The notes beneath the pieces are model-generated. The model searched no databases and was not told where the DNA came from. It was given only the letters and a program-made list of their open reading frames with translations. This document shows positions 17,960 through 27,312 of a stretch of 64,000 nucleotides of DNA, one piece after another. Made by a program: the position numbers and the translations under genes. This DNA is from Microbacterium sp. CGR2 (GTDB taxonomy: Bacteria; Actinomycetota; Actinomycetes; Actinomycetales; Microbacteriaceae), in assembly GCF_003626735.1 (NCBI RefSeq), contig NZ_RBHX01000001.1:3286001-3350000 (forward strand), written 5' to 3'. Numbering within the stretch: the stretch's first letter is position 1; every line of letters starts with the position of its first letter.

Positions 17960-18018
17960 CGGCGTTTCGTCTCGCTGCGGTCGCTCGACGAGCGGGCTCG
18001 CTCGACCGGTTGCGCCAC
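17960..18018. repeat. Palindrome-rich intergenic sequence, REP-like
   Basis: The gap between the sigma gene and the next GNAT gene holds a GC-rich segment with the perfect 13-nt palindrome CGCTCGACGAGCG at 17982-17994 and related CGCTCGAC/GAGC blocks on both sides. It resembles short dispersed intergenic repeats of GC-rich actinobacteria. Only one copy was noticed here, so repeat status is unproven. Confidence 0.3.
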
Positions 18019-18591
18019 TCACCGGAGATCGAGACGCATCAACACGCGCGGGAAGCCGTCGAGCACAGAACCCGTATCCGCAGCCTTCTCGAATCCGGCC
18101 GACGCGAAGAGGCGCCTCGTCCCCACGTACGCCATCGTGAGGTTCACGCTCTTCCCCTCGTTGTCGACCGGGTATCCCTCGATCGCCGGTGCACCGCGCT
18201 CACGTGCGTACGCGACGGCGCCGTCGATGAGGGCGTGCGATATGCCTTGCTTACGGAATCCGGGGCGCACACGGAAGCACCACAGCGACCACACGTCGAG
18301 GTCGTCGATATGCGGAATCAGACGATTCCGCGCGAAGCTCGTATCTCGTCGCGGATGCAACGCCGCCCATCCGACCGGCTCTCCGTCCAAGTAGGCGATG
18401 ACCCCCGGTGGCGGGTCATGATCGCAGAGTTCGCGTACGCGGTTGGCGCGGTCCGCGCCTCGCAGGGCTACGTTCTCCTTGTTCCCGATGCGGTAGCTCA
18501 GACAGAAGCAGACATTCGACGTCGGCTTCTTCGGCCCCACCAACGTCGCGACGTCGGCGAACGCGGTGGCCGGACGCACCTCGATGCTCAT
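18019..18591 (-). CDS. GNAT family N-acetyltransferase
   Basis: A 190-residue acetyltransferase. The acetyl-CoA loop is RPGFRKQGISHALI near residue 105, with preceding strand WSLWCFRVRP and the C-terminal YVGTRRLFASAGFEKAADTG segment typical of GNAT folds. The Cys-rich SNVCFCLSYRI patch near residue 28 and GWAALHPR motif define a recognisable actinobacterial subfamily of unknown substrate. The start at 18591 is preferred because homology begins with MSIEVRPAT and a CAGACT hexamer sits 6 nt upstream; an ATG at 18609 is the alternative. The gene is tail-adjacent to the sigma gene and head-adjacent to the rluD end, with no clear operon. Confidence 0.85.
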   Translation of the reverse strand: MSIEVRPATAFADVATLVGPKKPTSNVCFCLSYRIGNKENVALRGADRANRVRELCDHDPPPGVIAYLDGEPVGWAALHPRRDTSFARNRLIPHIDDLDVWSLWCFRVRPGFRKQGISHALIDGAVAYARERGAPAIEGYPVDNEGKSVNLTMAYVGTRRLFASAGFEKAADTGSVLDGFPRVLMRLDLR

Positions 18592-18675
18592 GCGCACAGT
18601 CTGACGCATGCCACCGAGACGTCCAGCGGCGCCATGACCTTGGTCGGCTGAGTCAGCGACGCGTAGCCGCTCGAC

Positions 18676-19596
18676 TCATTCGCCGCGCAGCACGTCCAAT
18701 GCGTGCCGGAAGTCGTCCGGGTATGGCGATTCGAACTGCACCCACTCTCCCGTTGCGGGGTGCGAGAACGCCAACCGGTGCGCATGCAGCCACTGCCGGG
18801 TGAGCCCGAGACGCGCGGACATCGTCGGGTCGGCGCCGTAGAGCGGATCGCCGACGCACGGATGCCGGTGTGCCGCCATGTGGACGCGGATCTGATGCGT
18901 CCTCCCTGTTTCCAGATGAATCTCCAGCAGGGACGCTCCGGGAAAAGCCTCGAGCGTCTCGTAGTGCGTGACCGAGGGCTTTCCGTCGGGAACGACGGCG
19001 AACTTCCACGAATGGCTCGGGTGGCGACCGATCGGTGCATCGATCGTGCCGACCAACGGATCCGGGTGCCCCTGCACCACCGCATGGTAGATCTTCTCGA
19101 CCGTGCGCTCTTTGAACGCGCGCTTCAGTGCGGTGTATGCGGCCTCGGATTTGGCGACCACCATGAGGCCGCTCGTGCCGACGTCGAGGCGATGCACGAC
19201 GCCTTGCCGTTCCGCGGCACCGCTGGTGGAGACGCGGAAACCGGCGGCGGCGAGAGCCCCGACGACGGTCGGACCCTCCCACCCGATCGACGGGTGGGCA
19301 GCAACACCTGAGGGCTTGTCGACGACGACGATGTCGTCATCGTCGTACACGATGCCGAGCTCGGGAACCGCTATCGGAACGATCCGCGGTCCTTCCTTCG
19401 GCTGCCACTCGACTTCGAGCCATCCGCCGGCGCGGAGCCGGTCCGACTTGTCGAGTGTCACTCCGTCAAGCCGCACGCCGCCGTCTGTCGCCACGTCAGC
19501 CGCGAACGTCCGCGAGAACCCGAGCATCTTCGCCAGCGCCGCGTCGACGCGCGCACCGTCCAGACCGTCGGGGACGGGCAGCGATCGAGACTCCAC
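18676..19596 (-). CDS. rluD: RluA/RluD-family 23S rRNA pseudouridine synthase
   Basis: A 306-residue pseudouridine synthase acting on 23S rRNA. An N-terminal S4 domain (about 10-75, [19 protein letters not shown]) is followed by the catalytic domain with [16 protein letters not shown] carrying the catalytic Asp near residue 138, plus [20 protein letters not shown]. The upstream open frame overlaps lspA in another frame. The GTG at 19596, 2 nt after the lspA stop, gives the normal family length and is the chosen start. It is the last gene of the mraZ-to-rluD run, following lspA as in many actinobacteria. The exact target uridine is not shown by sequence. Confidence 0.92.
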   Translation of the reverse strand: MESRSLPVPDGLDGARVDAALAKMLGFSRTFAADVATDGGVRLDGVTLDKSDRLRAGGWLEVEWQPKEGPRIVPIAVPELGIVYDDDDIVVVDKPSGVAAHPSIGWEGPTVVGALAAAGFRVSTSGAAERQGVVHRLDVGTSGLMVVAKSEAAYTALKRAFKERTVEKIYHAVVQGHPDPLVGTIDAPIGRHPSHSWKFAVVPDGKPSVTHYETLEAFPGASLLEIHLETGRTHQIRVHMAAHRHPCVGDPLYGADPTMSARLGLTRQWLHAHRLAFSHPATGEWVQFESPYPDDFRHALDVLRGE

Positions 19597-19598
19597 TC

Positions 19599-20219
19599 TC
19601 AGCGCCCGTCGGACGTCGGCGTCACGTCTTCGGCGGGGGGCTCCTGGCTGTGTGCGGATGCCGCGGCGAGAGCCTCCGCATCCGCATCGTTCTCGACGAC
19701 GACGTGGTCGCGATCGCGCGTGCCGTCGAAGCGCAGCCCGAACACCACGAGAAGTGCGACCGAGATCATGCCCGTCACGATGAAGATGTCGGCGACGTTG
19801 AAGATCGCGGGCATCATCCACGGCATCGAGATCATGTCGACCACGTGGCCGACGGGGAACCCGGGATCGCGGAACAGACGGTCGGTGAGGTTCCCGAGCA
19901 CGCCGCCCAGCAGGCACCCGAGGACGACGGCCCAGAGGCGCGAGCGCAGCCCGAGCGCCTTCCAGACGATGACGACGGCGACGACGGCCAGGGCGATCGT
20001 GAAGATCCAGGTGACCTCGGACCCGAGCGAGAAGGCCGCGCCGGGATTGCGCACGTAGTACAGCTGGAGGAAGTCACCGAGCACCGGCACCGCCTCCTGG
20101 TACGGGAGGTTCGTGATGGTGAGATGCTTCACAAACTGATCGGCGGCCAGCACGATCGCTGCGAGAATCGCAACGATCGCACCGGCCGCCGACCGACGAA
20201 GGGAACGGCGTCCTGACAA
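19599..20219 (-). CDS. lspA: Lipoprotein signal peptidase (signal peptidase II)
   Basis: Membrane aspartyl protease that cleaves prolipoprotein signal peptides after lipidation. The 206-residue protein has four transmembrane helices and the catalytic Asp pair: Asp113 in GNLTDR and Asp144 in FNVAD, plus the conserved [10 protein letters not shown]. The hydrophilic C-terminal tail of about 40 acidic residues is longer than in proteobacterial LspA. The start is a TTG at 20219, 9 nt after the wag31 stop, with TAAGGCG as a plausible ribosome-binding site. Substrates in this window include CtaC with its ALAGC lipobox. Confidence 0.95.
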   Translation of the reverse strand: MSGRRSLRRSAAGAIVAILAAIVLAADQFVKHLTITNLPYQEAVPVLGDFLQLYYVRNPGAAFSLGSEVTWIFTIALAVVAVVIVWKALGLRSRLWAVVLGCLLGGVLGNLTDRLFRDPGFPVGHVVDMISMPWMMPAIFNVADIFIVTGMISVALLVVFGLRFDGTRDRDHVVVENDADAEALAAASAHSQEPPAEDVTPTSDGR

Positions 20220-20228
20220 GAGGGCGCC

Positions 20229-20825
20229 TTACAGACCGATCGCGGAGACCGGCGTGGAGTCCGTGGAGGCCGACTTCTCGTCGAGGTCGCGGAGCTGACC
20301 CTCGATGTAGCCGCGCAGCTGCGAACGGTAGTCGCGCTCGAAGTTACGGAGCTCGGTGATGCGGGCCTCGAGCGTGTTGCGCTCGCGCTCCAGGCGTGCG
20401 GCCTCTTCGCGCTGCTTGGCCTGGGCCTCGGTGCGAATGCGCTCGACCTCGGACTCTGCCTCGGCGATGAGCTGGTTGCGCTTCGCCTCACCCTCGGCGA
20501 CGTGCTCGTCGTGCAGACGCTGCGCGAGCTCGATGATGCCGGCGGTCGCGGTCGCGGATCCGGTCGGAGCCGGCTCGGCGGGCGTCTCGGCGACGGGCGC
20601 GGGTGCCTCGGCGACGGGAGCGGCGGCGGGCTCAGCGGCCGTGGGGGTCTCACCCGACTCGTAGGCGGCCAGCTTGGCCTTCAACTCGACGTTCTCTTCG
20701 AGGGCCTTGCGCCACTCGATGACGATCTCGTCGAGGAAGTCGTCGACCTCGTCCGGGTCGAAGCCGTCCTTGAAGCGGACGTGCTGGAACTGCTTGGTGA
20801 CGACGTCATCCGGGGTAAGTGCCAT
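20229..20825 (-). CDS. wag31: DivIVA-family polar growth protein Wag31
   Basis: Coiled-coil scaffold that marks cell poles and directs apical wall growth in actinobacteria. The 198-residue protein has the DivIVA N-terminal membrane-binding domain (LTPDDVVTKQFQHVRFKDGF, PDEVDDFLDEIV), an Ala/Pro/Glu linker at about 55-90, and a long coiled coil rich in Glu, Arg and Ala. The start at 20825 has a GAGGAG Shine-Dalgarno. It sits between yggT and lspA, the conserved actinobacterial position after ftsZ-sepF. It is shorter than mycobacterial Wag31 (about 260 aa), with most of the difference in the linker. Confidence 0.95.
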   Translation of the reverse strand: MALTPDDVVTKQFQHVRFKDGFDPDEVDDFLDEIVIEWRKALEENVELKAKLAAYESGETPTAAEPAAAPVAEAPAPVAETPAEPAPTGSATATAGIIELAQRLHDEHVAEGEAKRNQLIAEAESEVERIRTEAQAKQREEAARLERERNTLEARITELRNFERDYRSQLRGYIEGQLRDLDEKSASTDSTPVSAIGL

Positions 20826-20916
20826 GATGGCTCCTCTTTCGATGAGTTCGGTTGCCAGTTTCGATATATGGCGCGGTCGTGATTTGGCGCGAACCCGGGG
20901 CGCGCACCTGGGAGCC

Positions 20917-20922
20917 AGCATA
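20917..20922 (-). promoter_or_regulatory. Putative wag31 promoter -10 (TATGCT)
   Basis: TATGCT on the minus strand about 90 nt upstream of wag31, in the 157-bp gap after yggT. wag31 is often transcribed separately from the division genes. The -35 is weak. Confidence 0.35.
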
Positions 20923-20982
20923 GTCCCCGTGCCTCGGCGTCGCGATGTCACGACACCCACGGGCCACGATGTGGCGGAGGGT

Positions 20983-21279
20983 TCAGATCAACAGTCCCAC
21001 GATGTTCCTGAGGATCAGAATGATCAGCAAGGTCAGTGCGAACCCGAAATCCAGCGACAGCGAACCGATCCGCAACGGCGGAATGATCCGACGGAAGAAC
21101 CGGATGGGCGGATCAGTCAGCGTGTAGACCGCTTCGGCCGCGACGAGACCGAAGCCCTTCGGGCGCCATTCCCGATTGAACATCGGGATGTAGTCGAGGA
21201 TCAGTCGAGCGAACAGCACGAAGATGTACAGAAGGAGCACCACATTGACGATGCTCGCGACGACGGAGACGAACTCCAC
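20983..21279 (-). CDS. yggT: YggT family membrane protein
   Basis: A 98-residue protein with two hydrophobic hairpins (about 5-28 and 75-97) around a conserved PPIRFFRRIIPPLRIGSLSLD loop, the YggT signature. Its GTG start lies 3 nt after the sepF stop. In Gram-positive bacteria the gene lies between sepF and divIVA and is linked to division or osmotic tolerance, but its biochemical role is unknown. Confidence 0.88.
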   Translation of the reverse strand: MEFVSVVASIVNVVLLLYIFVLFARLILDYIPMFNREWRPKGFGLVAAEAVYTLTDPPIRFFRRIIPPLRIGSLSLDFGFALTLLIILILRNIVGLLI

Positions 21280-21282
21280 GGG

Positions 21283-21762
21283 CTACGACTGGTCGAAGCC
21301 CGCGGACTCAGCGTCTGCGTGCGCGATGCCCCCGTGACCCGACACCGCGATGTTCTCCGGCGACAGCAGGAACACCTTCGACGTCACTCGCTCGATACGG
21401 CCGTAGAGGCCGAGAGAGAGCCCACTGGCGAAGTCGATGAGGCGACGCGCATCGGCATCGCTCATCTGGGAGAGGTTGATGATGACCGGCACGCCCTCGC
21501 GGAAGCTCTCCGCGATCAGCTGCGCGTCGCGGTACTGCTTGGGGTGAACCGTGAGGATCTCGTTCACGGGGCCCGCAGCCGGCTGACGCACGGCGACGGG
21601 GCGGCGCAGCGGCGTGACGGGAGCCGGTGCGGGCTCTTCGCGCTCACGGTCCCGGTCCCGGTCGCGGTTGACGCGGGCGGGGGCTTGCGCCTGCTCCTCG
21701 TAGACCTCTTCCTCGTCGGCGAGGCCGAGATACACCATGGTCTTCTTCAGCGGGTTACCCAT
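21283..21762 (-). CDS. sepF: Cell division protein SepF
   Basis: FtsZ membrane anchor that substitutes for FtsA in actinobacteria. The 159-residue protein has an N-terminal amphipathic membrane-binding helix ([14 protein letters not shown]), an acidic and charged linker with an [10 protein letters not shown] run at about 47-57, and a C-terminal FtsZ-binding domain ([38 protein letters not shown]). ATG at 21762 has a perfect GGAGGA upstream; the in-frame extension to 21801 lacks homology. It lies between yggS and yggT, as in mycobacteria. ftsA is absent, as expected. Confidence 0.95.
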   Translation of the reverse strand: MGNPLKKTMVYLGLADEEEVYEEQAQAPARVNRDRDRDREREEPAPAPVTPLRRPVAVRQPAAGPVNEILTVHPKQYRDAQLIAESFREGVPVIINLSQMSDADARRLIDFASGLSLGLYGRIERVTSKVFLLSPENIAVSGHGGIAHADAESAGFDQS

Positions 21763-21804
21763 CGTGTCCTCCGGTTCGAACGTTTCGGGTGGTCTTTTCA
21801 CAGG

Positions 21805-22512
21805 TTAACCCCGGTCGGGCCGGGGGCCGGTTATTGCGGAGCCGATCCGCAGGTGTGTCGCGCCGGCGGCGATGGCCTCGACGAAGTCGCCGGTCATCCC
21901 CGCGGATATCCACGTCGCCGCCGGCTCGAGAGCTCGCACGGCCTCAGCGACGCCGTTCAGGCGCGCGAAGGCGGACGCGGGCTCCTCGTCCAGCGGCGCG
22001 ACGGCCATGACGCCCCGGAGCCGCAGCGAGGGCAGGGAGAGCACATGTTCGGCGAGGCTGCTCGCCTCGCCCGGTGCGACGCCGCCTCGAGCGGCGTCGT
22101 CGGTGAGATTGATCTGCACGAGAACGTCGAGCACGGTGTCGTCCACCGCTGCACGGTGAAGCGCGTCTGCCAGGCGGTCGCGGTCGACGGAGTGCACGAC
22201 GTCAGCGCTGCGACGAATCGCCCCGGCTTTCTTCGTCTGCGCCTGTCCGATGAAATGCCACCGCACATCGAGGTCTGCGAGCTCCTCCTGCTTGGCCGAG
22301 AGCTCCTGCTGACGATTCTCGCCCACCTCGCGCACACCGAGCGCCGCCAGATCCTGCACCAGTGAGGCGGGGTGGAATTTCGTGACCACGATCCGGGTGA
22401 TCTCCCCGGGATCGCGCCCCGCCAGGCGTGCGGCGTCGACGATCTTCGCGTCGATCGTCGACAGCCGCGCCGCCAGATCCGGATGCGTTGTTCCGGATGC
22501 CTCCGGGGTCAC
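21805..22512 (-). CDS. yggS: YggS/PLPBP family pyridoxal-phosphate homeostasis protein
   Basis: PLP-binding protein of the alanine-racemase-like TIM-barrel fold III, thought to buffer pyridoxal phosphate. The 235-residue protein has the PLP-linking Lys45 in [10 protein letters not shown], the GENRQQEL motif and the phosphate-binding C-terminal [12 protein letters not shown]. The GTG start overlaps the ftsZ stop in GTGA, so translation is coupled. The position between ftsZ and sepF is conserved. Confidence 0.94.
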   Translation of the reverse strand: MTPEASGTTHPDLAARLSTIDAKIVDAARLAGRDPGEITRIVVTKFHPASLVQDLAALGVREVGENRQQELSAKQEELADLDVRWHFIGQAQTKKAGAIRRSADVVHSVDRDRLADALHRAAVDDTVLDVLVQINLTDDAARGGVAPGEASSLAEHVLSLPSLRLRGVMAVAPLDEEPASAFARLNGVAEAVRALEPAATWISAGMTGDFVEAIAAGATHLRIGSAITGPRPDRG

Positions 22513-23657
22513 TTCAGGAATTCGGGAATGTCGATGTCGTCGTCGGCGAAAGCCGGCTCGATGCTCGTCGCGGGAACGCGCTGCTGCACGGGGGCCGGCT
22601 CCGGGCTTCTCTCGGGCTTCGATTCCGCGGCGTCATCCGTGAGCGAGACCTCGGGCAATGCCGGGGTCGCGGGCCGGGAGACCACCATGGGGTCGAGTCG
22701 GAGCGAAGGCCCGCCGCCGTCGAAGCCCGCGGCGATCACGGTGACGCGAACCTCGTCGCCGAGCGTGTCGTCGATGACCGTACCGAAGATGATGTTGGCC
22801 TCGGGGTGCGCCGCCTCCTTGACGAGGTCTGCGGCATCGTGGATCTCGAAGATGCCGAGGTTCGAGCCACCCTGGATCGACAGCAGCACTCCGTGTGCTC
22901 CTTCGATGCTCGCCTCCAGGAGCGGCGATTCGACGGCCAGCTCGGCGGCCTTGATGGCGCGGTCAGCGCCGCGGGCGGAGCCGATGCCCATGAGCGCCGA
23001 ACCTGCACCCTGCATGACCGACTTCACGTCGGCGAAGTCGAGGTTGATGAGACCCGGCGTCGTGATGAGGTCGGTGATGCCCTGGACACCGGCGAGGAGC
23101 ACCTGGTCTGCCGTCGCGAAGGCCTCGATCATCGAGATGCCCCGGTCGCTGATCTCGAGGAGGCGGTCGTTCGGCACCACGATGAGGGTGTCGACCTCTT
23201 CTTTCAGCTTGGCGACACCGGCCTCGGCCTGGCTCTGGCGACGACGACCCTCGAACGAGAACGGCTTGGTGACCACACCGATGGTGAGCGCGCCGATCGA
23301 CTTCGCGATACGTGCGACGACGGGGGCTCCACCGGTTCCGGTGCCGCCACCCTCGCCGGCGGTCACGAAGACCATGTCGGCTCCGGTCAGCGCCTGCTCG
23401 ATCTCCTCGGCGTGATCCTCAGCCGCGCGGCGCCCGACCTCGGGGTCAGCGCCGGCACCGAGACCGCGAGTGAGTTCGCGACCGACATCGAGCTTGACGT
23501 CGGCGTCGCTCATCAGCAGCGCCTGGGCGTCGGTGTTGACAGCGATGAACTCGACTCCGCGGAGGCCGAGATCGATCATGCGGTTCACGGCGTTGACGCC
23601 GCCACCGCCGACGCCGACGACCTTGATCACGGCGAGGTAGTTCTGGTTCTGGCTCAT
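22509..23657 (-). CDS. ftsZ: Cell division protein FtsZ
   Basis: Tubulin-like GTPase forming the Z-ring. The 382-residue protein has the G-box GGGTGTGG at 103-110, the N-terminal nucleotide-binding [16 protein letters not shown] at about 12-27, the T7 loop near [10 protein letters not shown], a disordered linker and the C-terminal conserved peptide [10 protein letters not shown] that binds SepF and other partners. The start has GGAGG at good spacing. It follows ftsQ after a 177-bp A/T-rich gap that probably holds promoters. The regulator FtsR, an activator of ftsZ in corynebacteria, is encoded at 53330-54016. Confidence 0.98.
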   Translation of the reverse strand: MSQNQNYLAVIKVVGVGGGGVNAVNRMIDLGLRGVEFIAVNTDAQALLMSDADVKLDVGRELTRGLGAGADPEVGRRAAEDHAEEIEQALTGADMVFVTAGEGGGTGTGGAPVVARIAKSIGALTIGVVTKPFSFEGRRRQSQAEAGVAKLKEEVDTLIVVPNDRLLEISDRGISMIEAFATADQVLLAGVQGITDLITTPGLINLDFADVKSVMQGAGSALMGIGSARGADRAIKAAELAVESPLLEASIEGAHGVLLSIQGGSNLGIFEIHDAADLVKEAAHPEANIIFGTVIDDTLGDEVRVTVIAAGFDGGGPSLRLDPMVVSRPATPALPEVSLTDDAAESKPERSPEPAPVQQRVPATSIEPAFADDDIDIPEFLK

Positions 23658-23834
23658 GGCCGGCCTCCGATTAGTCGAACCTTGCGTTCTGGTGAGAATG
23701 ATCGAGAACCTTAAACTTCAAGTAGAGGTATAAAGTATTTCCCGGTATTGCGTTCTCTTTGATCGAAGGTATGCGCCGGATCCTTCTGCGCGCGCAGCGA
23801 CACGGGCGTGTCGCCCCATTCCTGCCGAAAGCCG
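23658..23834 (-). promoter_or_regulatory. ftsQ-ftsZ intergenic region, likely ftsZ promoter
   Basis: 177 bp between ftsQ and ftsZ. It contains an unusually A/T-rich stretch (23713-23744, including TTATACCTC and TTGAAGTTTAAG on the minus strand) in otherwise GC-rich DNA. ftsZ commonly has its own promoters here in actinobacteria. I cannot fix a single -10/-35 pair or an FtsR site. Confidence 0.45.
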
Positions 23835-24791
23835 TCAGCTGACGACCGCGACGTCCGGAGAGGTGACGTCGATAGACGCGGCATCCGGGTTCGCGCCCAT
23901 GGTGCGTGCGAGCGCGACAGCCTTCAGCGCCGATTCCTCCGCGCTTCCCCAGACAACCGTCAGCCCGGTGTTGAGGGTGAGGGTCACGTCATCGGCGGTG
24001 GTCGCAGAGACACCGGAGAGCAGCGCTCTGACATCAGCCGGGAGCGACCGGACGACGAGTCCCGCGCTCTGGAACGCCGAAGACTCCGGACCACCGGTCA
24101 CCTCGATCACCGGCTGCCCCTCGGGCTGTTCCGCCGTGGTCGCGAGAGCGACGCCGGCCGCATCCACGAGCGTGAATCCGGCGTCCGACCGGACGACGCC
24201 GATGGGCGTGCGCTCGACGATGCGCACCGTGAGATCGTGCGGCGGCCTCGCCTCGAGCGCATAGGTCTCGATGAGGGGGAAGGCCAGCAGAGCCGCCTTG
24301 ACCTCGCTGGTGTCCACGAGCGCCAGCGGTGTGCCCAGCTGGTCACCCAGTGCTGCCTCCACGGTGGCCGGATCGAGCGTGGTCGCCCCCGCGACCGTGA
24401 TCTTCTCAACCGCGAAGAGCGGGCTGTACGCCGCGGCGACGCTTCCGCCGACGAGCAGGAGCACCGCCCCGAGACTGCTGAGCCAGACGATGCGGCGGCG
24501 GCGCGAGCGCTGCGTGAAGCGCCGGATCTCCGCGCGGAGTGCCCTGCGTCGAGCGCGCGCCGCACGCCACACGTCCCGTGACGACGTCGGCGCAGCCTGC
24601 TCGTCAGCTGATGCCGACGAGGCGTCTTCGTCGACGGTGATCGCCGCCGCACCGTCACCGGTCGCCGCCGTGTCCACGGGGAATTCGGCGACCGCACGGC
24701 TGCGACGTCGCGGAGCCCCGCCCGCCTCCGGCGCAGCATCCTTCTCCCCCGGCCTCTCCGGGGTCGTCGGAAGCGGTGCGGGACGGCGCAT
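23835..24791 (-). CDS. ftsQ: Cell division protein FtsQ
   Basis: Bitopic divisome protein of 318 residues. It has a long, variable cytoplasmic N-terminus rich in Arg, Ala and Glu (1-100), one transmembrane helix (about 101-121), an extracytoplasmic POTRA domain (FAVEKITVAGATTLDPATVEAAL, about 127-195) and the beta-rich FtsQ domain (LVDAAGVALATT, LTLNTGLTVVWG). It starts 3 nt after the murC stop. It scaffolds FtsL and FtsI/FtsW at the septum. Confidence 0.92.
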   Translation of the reverse strand: MRRPAPLPTTPERPGEKDAAPEAGGAPRRRSRAVAEFPVDTAATGDGAAAITVDEDASSASADEQAAPTSSRDVWRAARARRRALRAEIRRFTQRSRRRRIVWLSSLGAVLLLVGGSVAAAYSPLFAVEKITVAGATTLDPATVEAALGDQLGTPLALVDTSEVKAALLAFPLIETYALEARPPHDLTVRIVERTPIGVVRSDAGFTLVDAAGVALATTAEQPEGQPVIEVTGGPESSAFQSAGLVVRSLPADVRALLSGVSATTADDVTLTLNTGLTVVWGSAEESALKAVALARTMGANPDAASIDVTSPDVAVVS

Positions 24792-24794
24792 GGG

Positions 24795-26195
24795 CTACGC
24801 CTCGTCGGTCCGGCGAAGTGAATCGAGGACCTGAGGAATGATCTGGTAGACGTTGCCGCAGCCGAGGGTCACGACGAAGTCACCGTCGCGTACGACGGTT
24901 GCGGTGTAGTCCGCAGCCTCTTGCCAGTCGGCCACGTAGTGGACGTTGGACTGGTCGCGGAAGGCATTGCTCACCAGCTCCCCCGTGACGCCGGGTACCG
25001 GATCTTCACGAGCACCGTAGACATCGAGCATCACGGTGTGATCCGCGAGATCCTCGAGCACGTCGGCGAACTCCTGATACATGTGCTGGGTTCGCGAATA
25101 TGTGTGCGGCTGCTGGATCGCGATGATCCGACCGGAGCCCGCGATGCTGCGCATGGCTTCCAGCGCCGCCTTGACCTCCGTCGGATGATGCGAGTAGTCG
25201 TCGTACACGGTCACCCCGCGCGCGACACCGTGCTGCTCGAGGCGACGAACCGTGCCGGCGAAACCTTCGACGGCACGGACCGCGTCGCCCAGCGGGTGGC
25301 CCAGCGCGATGAGCACGGCGACAGCGCCGGCCGCGTTGATCGCGTTGTGCACACCAGGCACGGCGAGCTGCATGCGCGCGCTCTCCGCACCCTGCACGAT
25401 GGTGGCCGCGACGGGGCCTGCAGCCACGATTTCGGTCACTCGCACGTCGGCATCCGCGGCCTGACCGAAGGTGAGCACGTTCGAGTGCGACAGCCCCTCC
25501 TTCACGCGGAGCGCGCCGGGGTCATCGCTGGAGATGACCACCGCTTCGGACGCGGCATCGGCGAATCGCACGAACGCGTCGTGGAACGCTTCCTCCGACC
25601 CGTAGTGATCGAGGTGGTCCGGGTCGACGTTGGTGATCAGCGCGACAGCGGTGTTGTAGAGCAGGAAGGTGCCGTCGGACTCGTCCGCCTCGACGACGAA
25701 CAGGTCACCGCTGCCCGTCGCGCTCGACGTGCCCAGCTGCTCGACCACGCCGCCGTTGACGAAGTGAGGATCCGCCCCCAGTTCCCGCAGTGCCGTCACG
25801 ATCATGCCGGTCGATGTGGTCTTCCCGTGGGCGCCCGCGACGGAGACGAGCCGCCGCGCACCGATGAGCCAGTGCAGCGCCTGCGACCGGTGGATGACGT
25901 GGAGACCGCGCTCCTTCGCCGTGACGAACTCCGGGTTCTCCGGCCAGATCGCCCCGGTGTGCACGACGGTGTCGGCATCTCCCAGGTAGGCGGCATCGTG
26001 ACCGACGTGCACCGTCGCCCCCGCCTCCGCGAGTGCGCGCAGATTGTCGCTGTCGGCGCGGTCGGTGCCGGAGACGCGGATGCCGGCGTCGAGGAACATC
26101 CTCGCGAGGCCGCTCATCCCCGACCCACCGATGCCGATGAAGTGCGCGGAGGTGATGGTCTCGGGGATCGGGAGGGAGAGGTCGGGTCTGATCAT
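24795..26195 (-). CDS. murC: UDP-N-acetylmuramate--L-alanine ligase
   Basis: ATP-dependent ligase adding L-Ala to UDP-MurNAc. The 466-residue protein has the N-terminal Rossmann motif [20 protein letters not shown], the P-loop [13 protein letters not shown] near residue 120, and the C-terminal [13 protein letters not shown] motif. Length and order are standard. It lies between murG and ftsQ. A TAGACT sits 9 nt upstream of the ATG, so a secondary promoter is possible. Confidence 0.97.
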   Translation of the reverse strand: MIRPDLSLPIPETITSAHFIGIGGSGMSGLARMFLDAGIRVSGTDRADSDNLRALAEAGATVHVGHDAAYLGDADTVVHTGAIWPENPEFVTAKERGLHVIHRSQALHWLIGARRLVSVAGAHGKTTSTGMIVTALRELGADPHFVNGGVVEQLGTSSATGSGDLFVVEADESDGTFLLYNTAVALITNVDPDHLDHYGSEEAFHDAFVRFADAASEAVVISSDDPGALRVKEGLSHSNVLTFGQAADADVRVTEIVAAGPVAATIVQGAESARMQLAVPGVHNAINAAGAVAVLIALGHPLGDAVRAVEGFAGTVRRLEQHGVARGVTVYDDYSHHPTEVKAALEAMRSIAGSGRIIAIQQPHTYSRTQHMYQEFADVLEDLADHTVMLDVYGAREDPVPGVTGELVSNAFRDQSNVHYVADWQEAADYTATVVRDGDFVVTLGCGNVYQIIPQVLDSLRRTDEA

Positions 26196-26235
26196 GTCGG
26201 GTTCAGTCTACTTTTCCTCGGGCGGCACGGCCGTC

Positions 26236-27312
26236 TCAGGAAGCCTCGAGGGCACGGTCGATCAGCGCGATGACGTTCTCCGTGCCGGTGCGCGTGCCCG
26301 CCTTCGCGGCGGCGGCGGCCATGCGGGCGATGCGCTCCCGGTCGCCCAGCAGCGGAACCACCGTTCGGCGCACCGCGTCTCCGTCGAACGTGGCGTCGTC
26401 GAGAAGCTCGGCAGCGCCGGATGCCACGGCGGAAGCGGCGTTGAGACGCTGTTCACCGTTTCCGACCGAATACGGCACGTACAGGGCAGGAATCCCCAGA
26501 GCACTGATCTCGCTCACCGTGGCAGAACCGGAGCGCGAGACGATCAGGTCGGCGAGGGCGAAGGCGAAGTCCATGCGGTCGACGTAGCGCCGAAGTGCGT
26601 AGCCGGGAACCCCGGGGTCGGGCATGTCGCTGCGCTCCCCCGTCACATGCAGCAGCTGCCAGTCGGCGGCGAGGATGTCGCCCCACGAATCGCCGATCGC
26701 CTCATTCAGCCGCTGGGCACCCAGCGAACCGCCGAACACGAGAAGCACGGGACGGGAGGCGTCGAGCCCGAAGTACTCGGCCGCTTCGGCACGCGTGGCC
26801 GCCCGATCGAGCGTGATCACCTCGCGGCGCAGCGGCATTCCGACGACTTCGCTGCCGCGCAGCGGAGTTCCCGCGAAGGCGACGCCGACTCCGGCTGCCC
26901 CCCGCGCGCCGAGCACATTAGCGAGCCCCGGCTTGGCGTTCGCCTCATGGACGACGAACGGGATGCGCTCGCGCCGGGCGGCCACGTAGGCGGGGGCGGA
27001 GGCGTACCCGCCGAACCCGACCACCACGTCGACTCCGTGACGCCGGATATGCGCCCGCACCTGCGCGATGGCGCGGCGGAAGCGCGTCGGGAACGAGGCA
27101 GCCTGGCGGTTCGGGCGACGCGGAAACGGAACCTTGTCGACGATCAGAAGCTCGTAGCCGCGCTCGGGCACGAGCCGCGATTCCAATCCCTCGGCCGTTC
27201 CGAGCACGAAGACGGAGGAAGCGGCATCGCGCTCACGCAGCGCGTCAGCGACGGCGAGCAGGGGATTGACGTGGCCGGCGGTGCCACCGCCGGCGAGGAG
27301 GTACGAAGTCAC
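26236..27312 (-). CDS. murG: UDP-GlcNAc--lipid I GlcNAc transferase
   Basis: Peripheral glycosyltransferase (GT28) making lipid II on the inner membrane face. The 358-residue protein has the N-terminal G-loop LLAGGGTAGHVNPLLA and the C-domain GGSLGAQRLNEA and SGSATVSEISALGIPALYVP donor-binding motifs. Its GTG start overlaps the ftsW stop in GTGA, coupling flippase-era and lipid II synthesis genes. Confidence 0.97.
   Translation of the reverse strand: MTSYLLAGGGTAGHVNPLLAVADALRERDAASSVFVLGTAEGLESRLVPERGYELLIVDKVPFPRRPNRQAASFPTRFRRAIAQVRAHIRRHGVDVVVGFGGYASAPAYVAARRERIPFVVHEANAKPGLANVLGARGAAGVGVAFAGTPLRGSEVVGMPLRREVITLDRAATRAEAAEYFGLDASRPVLLVFGGSLGAQRLNEAIGDSWGDILAADWQLLHVTGERSDMPDPGVPGYALRRYVDRMDFAFALADLIVSRSGSATVSEISALGIPALYVPYSVGNGEQRLNAASAVASGAAELLDDATFDGDAVRRTVVPLLGDRERIARMAAAAAKAGTRTGTENVIALIDRALEAS

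Noticed and set aside
21646..21668. CGGTCC/CGGTCG simple repeat in sepF
   Set aside because: Encodes the charged RDRDRDRE linker of SepF, a known variable low-complexity region; not a mobile or regulatory repeat.
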